From positions 1-64,000 of the forward strand of contig CALULP010000042.1 of NCBI GenBank assembly GCA_944321495.1: a stretch of 64,000 bases of DNA, written 5' to 3'. Shown here in pieces: positions 44,857-53,596 of the stretch. Made by a program: the position numbers and the translations under genes. Under the pieces are notes generated by a model, which did not search any database, was not told the origin of the DNA, and saw only the letters and a list, made by a program, of their open reading frames with translations. Origin of the DNA: an uncultured Bacteroides sp. GTDB lineage: Bacteria; Bacteroidota; Bacteroidia; Bacteroidales; Bacteroidaceae. How positions within the stretch are numbered: position 1 is the stretch's first letter; the number at the start of each line of letters is the position of its first letter.

Positions 44857-47321
44857 ACGAACAATCCTCCTATCTGATAAACCATAAATGAGACAATCCA
44901 AGCCAACGCAGTCGTATATCCCGCCGTGAACAAGGCCCATTTCCAACTGCCCGTCTCGCCCTTGATGGCCGCTATCGTGGCAATGCACGGGAAGTATATC
45001 AAGACAAAGACCAAGTACGTGAAAGCCACCAGCGGCGTAATAGGAATCCGTTCGCCCAACGCCGTTGTATCGGTTTCAGCATCGCCTGCATAGAGCACGC
45101 CCAGCGTACTTACCACCAGTTCCTTGGCTCCCACGCCGGAAAGGATGCCCACCCCCATCTTCCAATCGAAGCCCAACGGCTCGATGACAGGCTCCATGGC
45201 CTTGCCAATCCGGCCGATGTAGGAATTCTCCTGCTGGTCGTGCACATTGGTGTAGCTGTCATGATTGGGATAATAGCCCAACGCCCAGATGACGATAGAC
45301 GCCACCATGATGATACCGCCCATCTTTTTCAGATATTGCGCCCCCTTTTCCCAGGTATGGCGGAGAATGGTCTTTGATGTAGGCAGGCGGTATGGAGGCA
45401 ACTCCATGACGAAAGGCGTATCATCTCCTTTCACCAGGAAACGGCAGAACAGGCGTGCCATGATGACCGCCAGCACAATGCCGATGGCGTAGATGGAAAG
45501 CAACACCAGGCTGGCACACTGCGGGAAGAAAGCGCCCGTGAGCAACAGGTAAAGCGGCAAGCGGGCACTGCATGACATCAGCGGCGTAATGAGCATGGTC
45601 ACCAGCCGGCTCTTGCGGTTCTCGATGGTGCGCGAAGCCATGATGGCAGGCACATTGCACCCGAAACCCATGATGAGCGGGATGAACGACTTGCCGTGCA
45701 GCCCCATCTTGTGCATAATCTTGTCCATGATGAACGCCGCACGTGCCATGTACCCCGAATCTTCCATCAGCGAGATGAAGAAGTACAGAATAAGGATGTT
45801 GGGCAGGAACACGATGACACCGCCCACGCCCCCGATGACGCCGTCTATCAGCATGTCTTTCAGCGGACCCTCGCCCATGTTGTTGCGGATAAGGTCGCCC
45901 AAGGCGGCTACCCCCGCCTCTATCCACTCCTGCGGATAAGCCCCCACCGTGAAGGTCACCTCGAACATAAGGTACATGAACAGGAAGAAGATGGGATACC
46001 CCCACAGGCGGTGCGTCACAAAGGCATCGATGATGTGGGTGGTGCGCGACGTTTCCTGATGATTGTCCACGAACGTTTCCCGGAGCGCCCCGGAGATAAA
46101 CCCATACTTTGCATCGGTAATGGCCTGCTCCGTTTCCTCGCCCAGCACCTGGCGTATGCGCTCCTCCTCCTTGTCGCGGGTGGCGAGAATCTCCTCGCCG
46201 TTGGGCAGTTGGGCGGCCACGCCCTCCAGGTCCTTGTCGTTCTCCAGCAGCTTGATGGCCAGGAAGCGGGTGGAGTACTTATGGCGTATGGCCTCGTTGC
46301 GGCTGATGGCGGCCTTCACCGCGTCGATGCTGCGCTCAAGTTCCGCCCCGTGGTTGATGTGGATGTGGTGGAAATAACGTTGGGGCTGATGCTCCTCGGC
46401 ATCGGAGCCAAACGGGTGGTCGGGCGCATACTCGCGGTGCCAGTCGCGCAGGTCGCCCTGCACGTCTGCCCGGATTTTGCCCTTGGCGTCCACAAAGTCG
46501 CCCCCCTCGTAGAGGTTGATGATGACGTGGAACAGGCGGTCGATGCCCTTGCCCGTGCGGCTCACCGTGGGCACCATGGGCACGCCCAGCAGCTGGCTCA
46601 GGGCCAGGTAGTCCAGCGTATTGCCGCTGGCCTCCAGCTCGTCGTACATGTTGAGCGCCACGGCCATGCGCACGTTCATGTCGATGAGCTGCGTGGTAAG
46701 GTAAAGGTTGCGCTCCAGGTTGGACGAGTCGACCACGTTGACTATGATGTCCGGCGTCTCGTCGATGATGTGGCGGCGCACGTACAGCTCCTCGGGCGAG
46801 TAGGCGGAGAGGGAGTACGTGCCCGGCAGGTCCACCAGCCGGAAGTGGTAGCCCTGGAAGTCGAAGAAGCCCTCCTTGGCATCCACCGTGACGCCGCTGT
46901 AGTTGCCCACATGCTCGTGCGCGCCGCTGGCGATGTTGAACAGCGAGGTCTTCCCGCAATTGGGGTTGCCCACCAGCGCCACGTTGATGGTGCGCCGTTT
47001 GCCCAGAGCCATGCGCTTCAGCGTTTCGTCGTCCAGGGGGATGTCCTCGTGCAGTCCCTGGGGCGACTCTTCCTGCCGGAACAGGGTCTGGGCCTCCTGT
47101 TCGCTGATGATTTCTATCATCTCGGCCTCCTGCCTGCGGAGGGAAATCTCGTACCCCATCACCTTATATTTAATAGGGTCCTTCAACGGGGCGTTGAGCA
47201 GCACCTCCACCGTCTTCCCCTTGATGAAGCCCATCTCCACGATGCGCTTGCGGAAGCCGCCGTGGCCCAACACCTTGACGATGACGCCTTTCTGGCCTGT
47301 GCTAAGTTCGGATAATCGCAT
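44853..47321 (-). CDS. feoB: Fe(II) transporter FeoB with fused FeoA domain
   Basis: An 822-residue protein. Residues ~1-75 are a FeoA SH3-like domain. Residues ~110-280 are the GTPase (G1 GNPNCGKTS at 118-126, G3 DLPG, G4 NMYD, then SRTGKG). From ~430 come the membrane helices with the Gate motif LMSCSARLPLYLLL and a second Gate region. It imports ferrous iron across the inner membrane. The FeoA-FeoB fusion is common in Bacteroides. A consensus promoter lies at 47362-47392. The 5' half is strikingly GC-rich (68% in 46561-46620). Confidence 0.96.
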   Translation of the reverse strand: MRLSELSTGQKGVIVKVLGHGGFRKRIVEMGFIKGKTVEVLLNAPLKDPIKYKVMGYEISLRRQEAEMIEIISEQEAQTLFRQEESPQGLHEDIPLDDETLKRMALGKRRTINVALVGNPNCGKTSLFNIASGAHEHVGNYSGVTVDAKEGFFDFQGYHFRLVDLPGTYSLSAYSPEELYVRRHIIDETPDIIVNVVDSSNLERNLYLTTQLIDMNVRMAVALNMYDELEASGNTLDYLALSQLLGVPMVPTVSRTGKGIDRLFHVIINLYEGGDFVDAKGKIRADVQGDLRDWHREYAPDHPFGSDAEEHQPQRYFHHIHINHGAELERSIDAVKAAISRNEAIRHKYSTRFLAIKLLENDKDLEGVAAQLPNGEEILATRDKEEERIRQVLGEETEQAITDAKYGFISGALRETFVDNHQETSRTTHIIDAFVTHRLWGYPIFFLFMYLMFEVTFTVGAYPQEWIEAGVAALGDLIRNNMGEGPLKDMLIDGVIGGVGGVIVFLPNILILYFFISLMEDSGYMARAAFIMDKIMHKMGLHGKSFIPLIMGFGCNVPAIMASRTIENRKSRLVTMLITPLMSCSARLPLYLLLTGAFFPQCASLVLLSIYAIGIVLAVIMARLFCRFLVKGDDTPFVMELPPYRLPTSKTILRHTWEKGAQYLKKMGGIIMVASIVIWALGYYPNHDSYTNVHDQQENSYIGRIGKAMEPVIEPLGFDWKMGVGILSGVGAKELVVSTLGVLYAGDAETDTTALGERIPITPLVAFTYLVFVLIYFPCIATIAAIKGETGSWKWALFTAGYTTALAWIVSFMVYQIGGLFV

Positions 47322-47361
47322 ATCTCTTCTTCAGTTACGTTCAACCTTCAATTTGCAGGGG

Positions 47362-47392
47362 CAAAGGTAGCAGTAATCTGCATAGGGTGCAA
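47362..47392 (-). promoter_or_regulatory. Promoter of the feoAB operon
   Basis: Complement of 47390-47392 reads TTG, then 20 bp, then TACCTTTG (complement of 47362-47369). No clear Fur box was recognised next to it. Confidence 0.65.
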
Positions 47393-47431
47393 GCAATTTA
47401 GAATGTTTTTAAATAACCCCGGCCAGGGACA

Positions 47432-47497
47432 GGTACCGCGACGCCACCCTTGGGGTACCGGAACGCCACCCCCGGGGTACTACCTTGGCAACGCTGA
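47432..47497. repeat. 22-bp-period array F (GGTAC type, 3 units)
   Basis: Three 22-base units start at 47432, 47454 and 47476, each opening GGTAC. Units 1 and 2 agree well (GGTACCGCGACGCCACCC and GGTACCGGAACGCCACCC); unit 3 has drifted and shares TACTACC and ACGCTGAG strings with array H. The first of two arrays in the 467-base gap 47322-47788 between divergent feoB and ftsY. Confidence 0.7.
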
Positions 47498-47515
47498 GTA
47501 AGCCCCATCCCATGC

Positions 47516-47603
47516 GTTTCACTCCAGTGAGGCGACCGTTTCACTCCAGTGAGGCGACCGCTTCACTCCAGTGAGGCGACCGTTTCACTCCAGTGAAACG
47601 CAT
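47516..47603. repeat. 22-bp-period array G (GTTTCACTCCAGTGAGGCGACC, 4 units)
   Basis: Four units start at 47516, 47538, 47560 and 47582. The first two are identical, the third differs by one base, and the fourth ends ...AGTGAAACGC, completing a near-perfect palindrome with 7-10-bp arms around CC. It lies between array F and the ftsY promoter, outside both predicted transcripts. Confidence 0.92.
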
Positions 47604-47719
47604 GGCATGTCACCCCCTTAAGCCCGCCGACAGGCCTTGCCGAGGCCGGGCAGTCCGCCACCGAGCCGCGGATGAGACGATTGCTTCCCCCGGAGCAAGG
47701 TTATTCCAAAGAATTATTG

Positions 47720-47727
47720 TACTTTTG
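47720..47727 (+). promoter_or_regulatory. -7 element of ftsY
   Basis: TACTTTTG 61 bases before the ftsY start, with no convincing -33 box. Confidence 0.4.
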
Positions 47728-47788
47728 TCACCCGTAAGGCCGCACCTGCTCAGAGGCCTTGCCATACATCACTAAGCAAAGGAGAACC

Positions 47789-48748
47789 ATGGGACTTTTT
47801 AGTTTTTTTTCCAAAGAGAAGAAAGAGACCTTGGACAAAGGCCTGGCCAAGACCAAGGAGAACGTGTTCGGCAAGATAGCCCGCGCCATCGCCGGGAAGT
47901 CGAAGGTGGACGACGAAGTGCTGGACAACCTGGAGGAGGTGCTCATCACCTCGGACGTGGGGGTGGAAACCACCCTGAAAATCATCGGACGCATCGAGAA
48001 GCGCGCCGCCGCCGACAAATACATGAACGCGCAGGAACTGAACACCATCCTGCGCGACGAGATAGCCGCCCTGCTCACCGAGAACCATACGGAGGACGCG
48101 GACGACTTTGAAGCCCCCATTGCCCGCAAGCCCTACGTCATCATGGTAGTCGGCGTGAACGGCGTGGGCAAGACCACCACCATCGGCAAGCTGGCCTACC
48201 AGTTCAAGAAGGCCGGCAAGTCGGTCTACCTGGGAGCCGCCGACACCTTCCGCGCCGCCGCCGTGGAGCAACTGATGATATGGGGCGAACGCGTAGGCGT
48301 GCCCGTCGTCAAGCAGAAGATGGGAGCCGACCCGGCCTCGGTAGCCTTCGACACGCTGAACTCGGCCGTGGCCAACGGGGCCGACGTGGTCATCATCGAC
48401 ACCGCCGGACGCCTGCACAACAAGGTGGGACTGATGAACGAGCTGACCAAGATAAAGAACGTGATGAAAAAGGTGGTACCCGACGCCCCCGACGAGGTGC
48501 TGCTCGTGCTGGACGGCTCCACCGGGCAGAACGCCTTCGAGCAGGCCAAGCAGTTCACCCTGGCCACCGAAGTCACCGCCATGGCCGTCACCAAGCTGGA
48601 CGGCACCGCCAAGGGCGGCGTGGTCATCGGCATCTCCGACCAGTTCAAGATTCCCGTCAAATACATCGGCCTGGGCGAAGGCATGGAAGACCTGCAGGTG
48701 TTCCGCAGAAAAGAATTCGTAGACTCACTCTTCGGCGACAACCAATGA
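47789..48748 (+). CDS. ftsY: Signal recognition particle receptor FtsY
   Basis: A 319-residue SRP-type GTPase. A short amphipathic start (MGLFSFFSKEKKE) replaces the long acidic domain of E. coli FtsY. The NG domain has VVGVNGVGKTTTIGKLA (G1), DTFRAAAVEQL, IIDTAGRLHN (G3) and TKLDGTAKGG (G4). It brings ribosome-SRP complexes to the translocon. The ATG at 47789 has AAAGGAGA just upstream; a TTG ten codons earlier is not used. It overlaps rimO by four bases and is GC-rich (63% in 48121-48180). Confidence 0.96.
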   Translation: MGLFSFFSKEKKETLDKGLAKTKENVFGKIARAIAGKSKVDDEVLDNLEEVLITSDVGVETTLKIIGRIEKRAAADKYMNAQELNTILRDEIAALLTENHTEDADDFEAPIARKPYVIMVVGVNGVGKTTTIGKLAYQFKKAGKSVYLGAADTFRAAAVEQLMIWGERVGVPVVKQKMGADPASVAFDTLNSAVANGADVVIIDTAGRLHNKVGLMNELTKIKNVMKKVVPDAPDEVLLVLDGSTGQNAFEQAKQFTLATEVTAMAVTKLDGTAKGGVVIGISDQFKIPVKYIGLGEGMEDLQVFRRKEFVDSLFGDNQ

Positions 48749-50046
48749 AACGCAATACCATAGACATCGTCTCGCTGGGCTGCTCGAAGAACCTGGTAGA
48801 CTCCGAACAACTGATGCGACAGCTGGAGGCGGAAGGCTTCCGGGTGACACACGACGCCCTGAAGCCCGAAGGCGCCATCGCCGTCATCAACACCTGCGGC
48901 TTCATAGGCGACGCCAAGGAAGAGTCCATCAACATGATACTGGAGTTCGCCCAAGCCAAAGAGGAAGGGCGGCTGCAAAGGCTCTACGTCATGGGCTGCC
49001 TGTCGGAACGCTACCTCAAGGAACTTGCCATCGAAATCCCCCAAGTAGATAAGTTCTACGGCAAGTTCAACTGGAAGGAACTGCTGCACGACCTGGGCAA
49101 GACTTACCACGAGGACCTGCGCATGGAACGCCGCCTCACCACTCCCCCGCACTACGCCTACCTGAAGATAGCCGAGGGATGCGACCGCCAATGTTCCTAC
49201 TGCGCCATCCCCATCATCACAGGCCACCACGTGTCGCGCCCCCTGGAGGAGATACTGGAAGAAGTGAGGCACCTGGTAAGCCAAGGCGTGAAAGAGTTCC
49301 AGGTCATCGCCCAAGAACTTACCTACTACGGCGTAGACCTCTACCACAAGCAGATGCTGCCCCAGCTGGTGGAGCAGATGGCACAAATCCCCGGCGTGGA
49401 GTGGATACGCCTGCACTATGCCTACCCCGCCCATTTCCCCATGGACTTGCTTAGGGTGATGCGCGACTACCCCAACGTGTGCCGCTACCTGGACATCGCC
49501 CTGCAACACATCAGCGACCACATGCTCTCCCTGATGCGCCGGCACGTCACCAAGGCCGAGACCTACCGCCTTATCGAAGCCCTGCGCCGCGAAGTGCCCG
49601 GCATACACCTGCGCACCACCTTGATGGTAGGCCATCCCGGGGAAACGGAAGCCGACTTCGAGGAGTTGAAAGCCTTTGTCCGCCAAGTACGTTTCGACCG
49701 CATGGGAGCCTTTGCCTATTCCGAGGAAGAAGGTACCTACTCTGCGCAACACTATCAAGACGACATCCCGCAAGCAGTGAAGCAAGCCCGCCTGGACGAG
49801 CTCATGGACATCCAAGAAAACATCTCTACCGAACTGAACGCCGCCAAGATAGGACAAAGCCTGAAAACCATCATCGACCGGCGTGAAGGCGACTATTACG
49901 TGGGGCGTACCGAATTCGACTCACCCGAGGTAGACCCGGAAGTACTGATCACCCCGCCCACAGGCACCGCCTTACGCATAGGGGACTTCTATGAAGTGAC
50001 AATCACCGATGCTGAAAGTTACGACCTTTACGGAGAGATCAAATAA
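48745..50046 (+). CDS. rimO: Ribosomal protein S12 methylthiotransferase RimO
   Basis: A 433-residue radical SAM enzyme. The N-terminal UPF0004 domain has its three cluster Cys in SLGCSKN, INTCGF and MGCLSER. The radical-SAM motif is EGCDRQCSYC, and a TRAM domain closes the protein. It adds a methylthio group to an Asp of S12. The start overlaps the ftsY stop (ATGA); a much longer frame upstream merely reads through ftsY in another frame. The related MiaB is less likely given the sequence start and length. Confidence 0.93.
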   Translation: MKRNTIDIVSLGCSKNLVDSEQLMRQLEAEGFRVTHDALKPEGAIAVINTCGFIGDAKEESINMILEFAQAKEEGRLQRLYVMGCLSERYLKELAIEIPQVDKFYGKFNWKELLHDLGKTYHEDLRMERRLTTPPHYAYLKIAEGCDRQCSYCAIPIITGHHVSRPLEEILEEVRHLVSQGVKEFQVIAQELTYYGVDLYHKQMLPQLVEQMAQIPGVEWIRLHYAYPAHFPMDLLRVMRDYPNVCRYLDIALQHISDHMLSLMRRHVTKAETYRLIEALRREVPGIHLRTTLMVGHPGETEADFEELKAFVRQVRFDRMGAFAYSEEEGTYSAQHYQDDIPQAVKQARLDELMDIQENISTELNAAKIGQSLKTIIDRREGDYYVGRTEFDSPEVDPEVLITPPTGTALRIGDFYEVTITDAESYDLYGEIK

Positions 50047-50183
50047 GCAAACTGCATCACAAACAAGCCTATTTGCCTGTTCATATCCCTTCCCTGCCGT
50101 TTTTTTACAGGTAAAACTTACTATTTTCAATTATTATCTGTACATTTGGCGAGAAGAAAACAAAAGCCCTACACGGGTCACCT

Positions 50184-50861
50184 ATGCTTATGAACATACC
50201 TGTAATATTCCGGTTTCTGAAAGACTTGGCTGCTAACAACAACCGTGAATGGTTCAATGCCCATCGCGACTATTACGAAGAAGCCCGCCAAGAGTTTGAG
50301 ACCCTGCTGGGCACTGTCATTGCACGCATATCCCTATTCGATGAAAGCATACGGGGTGTCCAACCCAAAGACTGCACTTACCGCATCTATCGTGACACCC
50401 GCTTCACCGAAGACAAGACGCCTTATAAGATACATTTCGGCGGCTACATCAATGCCCATGGAAAGAAATCGGACCATTGCGGTTACTACCTGCACCTGCA
50501 ACCGGATAATTGCCTGCTGGCCGGAGGAAGCTATTGCCCTCCCCCTCCCTTGCTCAGGGCTTTAAGGCAAGCCGTGTACGACAATATGGACGAATTCCGC
50601 AGCATCGTAGAAGACCCTGCTTTCAAGCAATATTTTCCCATCATTGGCGAAAATTTCCTAAAAACCGCCCCCAAAGGTTTCCCTAAAGACTACCCCTATT
50701 TGAAATACCTGCAATGCAAGGAATACACGATATGTTGCAATGTTTCTGATGATTTCTTCCTAACCCCCAGTTTTTTGGACCGTGCGGATGACATCTTCAA
50801 ACAAATGAAACGCTTCGCAGACTTCGTAAACTACACGATAGATGATTTTGAAGCTTATTAG
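50184..50861 (+). CDS. DUF2461 protein
   Basis: A 225-residue soluble protein of the DUF2461 (TIGR02453) family. It has FLKDLAANNNREWFNAHRDYY at the start, TYRIYRDTRFTEDKTPYKIHFG in the middle, and a GGYINAHGK loop. The function is unknown. Met1 or Met3 may be the start. A -7 element TACATTTG lies at 50141-50148, 36 bases upstream. It is followed by glgB after 46 bases. Confidence 0.88.
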   Translation: MLMNIPVIFRFLKDLAANNNREWFNAHRDYYEEARQEFETLLGTVIARISLFDESIRGVQPKDCTYRIYRDTRFTEDKTPYKIHFGGYINAHGKKSDHCGYYLHLQPDNCLLAGGSYCPPPPLLRALRQAVYDNMDEFRSIVEDPAFKQYFPIIGENFLKTAPKGFPKDYPYLKYLQCKEYTICCNVSDDFFLTPSFLDRADDIFKQMKRFADFVNYTIDDFEAY

Positions 50862-50907
50862 CAACTATACCGACAAAAAAGATATACTCAAAAAAACATA
50901 TCAGCGT

Positions 50908-52917
50908 ATGGAAACATTGAATTTGATTAAAAATGACCCGTGGCTGGAGCCTTATGCCAATGCCATCAGCGGACGCCACCAACATGCCATTGACAAGGAA
51001 GCCGAACTGACCCAGAATGGGAAAACTACCTTGTCCGACTTTGCCAGCGGCTACTTATATTTCGGACTCCATAACACCGGCAAGGAATGGATATTCCGTG
51101 AATGGGCGCCCAATGCCACACAAATGTTCCTGATAGGCGATTTTAACGGTTGGAAAGAACTGAAGAAGTATGCCTTAAAACGCAAAGCTAATGGCATTTG
51201 GGAAATCAAGCTTCCTGCGGACACAATGAAACACGGCGATCTCTATAAATTAAAAATCTATTGGGAAGGCGGACAAGGCGAACGGATACCCGCATGGGCC
51301 ACCCGTGTAGTGCAAGACGACCAGACCAAGATATTCAGCGCACAAGTATGGGCTCCCCAAAAGCCTTACAAAATGAAGAAACGCACTTTCAAACCTGCTA
51401 CCGACCCGTTGCTCATCTACGAATGCCACATCGGCATGGCACAACAGGAGGAAAAAGTAGGAAGTTACCGGGAATTTCAAGAAAAAATCCTGCCGCGCAT
51501 CGCCAAAGACGGATATAATTGCATCCAAATCATGGCAATCCAAGAACATCCCTATTATGGGAGTTTCGGGTATCACGTGTCCAGTTTTTTTGCAGCCTCC
51601 TCACGTTTCGGCACACCTGATGAATTAAAAGAACTCATCGACACAGCCCACCAGATGGGACTGGCTGTCATCATGGATATAGTACATTCTCACGCCGTAA
51701 AAAATGAAGTAGAAGGCTTGGGTAACTTTGCAGGAGATCCCAACCAATACTTCTACCCGGGTGATCGGCATGAACACCCGGCATGGGATTCCCTATGTTT
51801 TGACTACGGGAAAAACGAAGTATTGCACTTCCTGCTTTCCAACTGCAAATTCTGGCTGGAAGAATATCACTTCGACGGCTTCCGTTTCGATGGCGTAACC
51901 TCTATGCTATACTATAGCCACGGATTGGGTGAAGCATTCTGTAATTACGGGGACTACTTCAACGGACACGAAGATGACAATGCCATCTGTTACCTTACGC
52001 TGGCCAACCGGCTGATACACCAAGTAAACCCCAAAGCTATCACTATAGCCGAAGAAGTATCGGGTATGCCGGGACTGGCTGCGAAATATGAAGACGGAGG
52101 ATATGGCTTTGACTATCGCATGGCCATGAACATTCCCGACTATTGGATTAAAACCATCAAGGAGAAAATAGACGAGGATTGGAAACCATCAAGCATGTTT
52201 TGGGAAGTAACCAACCGGCGTAAAGACGAAAAGACCATCTCTTATTGCGAAAGCCACGACCAAGCATTGGTAGGAGACAAGACCATCATTTTCCGCCTGA
52301 TAGATGCCGACATGTACTGGCACATGCAGAAAGGTGATGAGAACTATACCGTGAGCCGCGGAATTGCCCTCCACAAAATGATACGGTTGCTCACCGCTTC
52401 CACTATCAATGGAGGTTATCTGAACTTTATGGGAAATGAATTCGGACACCCTGAATGGATTGACTTCCCGCGCGAAGGAAACAACTGGTCGTACAAATAT
52501 GCACGCCGCCAATGGGACTTGGTAGACAACAAGAACTTGGCATATCACTACCTGAATGACTTCGACCAAGCCATGCTGACTGTCATCAGAGGCACTAAGA
52601 ATTTCCAGAATATTCCTATACAGGAGATTTGGCATAACGACGGAGACCAGATATTGGCATATATGCGTAAAGACCTGGTGTTTGTATTCAACTTCAACCC
52701 CAAGCAATCGTTCACCGATTATGGTTTCCTGGTTCCTGAAGGAGCCTACGAAGTCATACTCAATACTGATAATCCGGCATACGGAGGGAACGGCTTGACT
52801 GATGATACCGTAACCCACTTCACCATGCCCGACCCGTTGTATAAGAAAGACAAGAAAGGCTGGATGAAACTTTATGTCCCTGCACGTACTGCCATGGTGC
52901 TCAGACGTAAGAAATAA
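50908..52917 (+). CDS. glgB: 1,4-alpha-glucan branching enzyme
   Basis: A 669-residue GH13 enzyme with an N-terminal CBM48 (IFREWAPNATQMFLIGDFNGW). The catalytic set is GFRFDGVTSM (nucleophile Asp), TIAEEVSGMPG (acid Glu) and SHDQ. It resembles the eukaryote-like GH13_8 branching enzymes in length and motif style, and makes the alpha-1,6 branches of glycogen. The ATG at 50908 is preferred over an upstream one inside the DUF2461 gene. No other glycogen gene is adjacent. Confidence 0.93.
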   Translation: METLNLIKNDPWLEPYANAISGRHQHAIDKEAELTQNGKTTLSDFASGYLYFGLHNTGKEWIFREWAPNATQMFLIGDFNGWKELKKYALKRKANGIWEIKLPADTMKHGDLYKLKIYWEGGQGERIPAWATRVVQDDQTKIFSAQVWAPQKPYKMKKRTFKPATDPLLIYECHIGMAQQEEKVGSYREFQEKILPRIAKDGYNCIQIMAIQEHPYYGSFGYHVSSFFAASSRFGTPDELKELIDTAHQMGLAVIMDIVHSHAVKNEVEGLGNFAGDPNQYFYPGDRHEHPAWDSLCFDYGKNEVLHFLLSNCKFWLEEYHFDGFRFDGVTSMLYYSHGLGEAFCNYGDYFNGHEDDNAICYLTLANRLIHQVNPKAITIAEEVSGMPGLAAKYEDGGYGFDYRMAMNIPDYWIKTIKEKIDEDWKPSSMFWEVTNRRKDEKTISYCESHDQALVGDKTIIFRLIDADMYWHMQKGDENYTVSRGIALHKMIRLLTASTINGGYLNFMGNEFGHPEWIDFPREGNNWSYKYARRQWDLVDNKNLAYHYLNDFDQAMLTVIRGTKNFQNIPIQEIWHNDGDQILAYMRKDLVFVFNFNPKQSFTDYGFLVPEGAYEVILNTDNPAYGGNGLTDDTVTHFTMPDPLYKKDKKGWMKLYVPARTAMVLRRKK

Positions 52918-52959
52918 AGAAGAGCATATTATACGAATAATAAATTTTGAATTACAAAC

Positions 52960-53517
52960 ATGAAGAAATTCAATATGAAAATGGCAACAACCGTAGTCAT
53001 CTGCGGTGCTTTTCTATGCAGTTCGTGCATAGGTTCTTTCGGATTGCATAGCAGGTTGCTAAGCTGGAATCAGAATATCGATGATAACAAATTTGTAAAC
53101 GAACTGGCATTTTTCGCATTGGCTGTTGTACAGGCATATACCGTATCATGGTTGGCAGATGCCATAATACTCAATTCTATAGAATTCTGGACAGGGTCAA
53201 ATCCTATGGCAAGCATAGGGGATGTTAAAAAAATACATGGAACAAATGGTAATTACCTGGTAGAGACCTTGGAAAACGGTTATTCCATATCCAAGGAAGG
53301 AGAAGAAACCGCTTTGCGGCTTGTCTATGACCAAGAGCTAAATACTTGGAACGTAGTTGCAGACGGAACATCGACAGAATTTCTCAAATTCAATAATGAC
53401 GGAACAGCCAGTTTACCTTTGCCCAATGGTGAAGCCCTCACCGTAACATTAGATGCCAATGGCGTAGCAACTGCCCGACAAGCAACTATGATTGATACAT
53501 ATTATGCTTTCAGATAA
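52960..53517 (+). CDS. DUF3332 putative lipoprotein
   Basis: A 185-residue protein with a signal sequence ending at a lipobox-like FLCSSC (Cys23), so it is probably a lipoprotein. A hydrophobic stretch (NELAFFALAVVQAYTVSWLADAIILN) and a beta-rich C-terminus follow. It fits the DUF3332 family, of unknown function. It begins 42 bases after glgB. A long inverted-repeat terminator follows. Confidence 0.8.
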   Translation: MKKFNMKMATTVVICGAFLCSSCIGSFGLHSRLLSWNQNIDDNKFVNELAFFALAVVQAYTVSWLADAIILNSIEFWTGSNPMASIGDVKKIHGTNGNYLVETLENGYSISKEGEETALRLVYDQELNTWNVVADGTSTEFLKFNNDGTASLPLPNGEALTVTLDANGVATARQATMIDTYYAFR

Positions 53518-53522
53518 ACGAT

Positions 53523-53588
53523 AAATAATCATATCAGGACGGATGAGAAAAACGTGATAACTTTCATCCGGTCCTGATATGATTATTT
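53523..53588. terminator. Long bidirectional terminator
   Basis: A near-perfect 24-bp inverted repeat (53523-53546 with 53564-53588, one extra base), 17-base loop. AT-rich ends give T tracts in both directions (GATTATTT). It separates the DUF3332 gene from the converging TamL gene. Confidence 0.9.
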
Positions 53589-53596
53589 CCCACGCA

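Noticed and set aside
45696..47315. 539-codon + strand ORF opposite feoB
   Set aside because: The GC-rich codon use of feoB removes stops on the other strand; the product is a low-complexity His/Val/Leu-rich chain.
48226..49857. 543-codon - strand ORF opposite ftsY/rimO
   Set aside because: It crosses two real genes on the other strand and lacks any domain.
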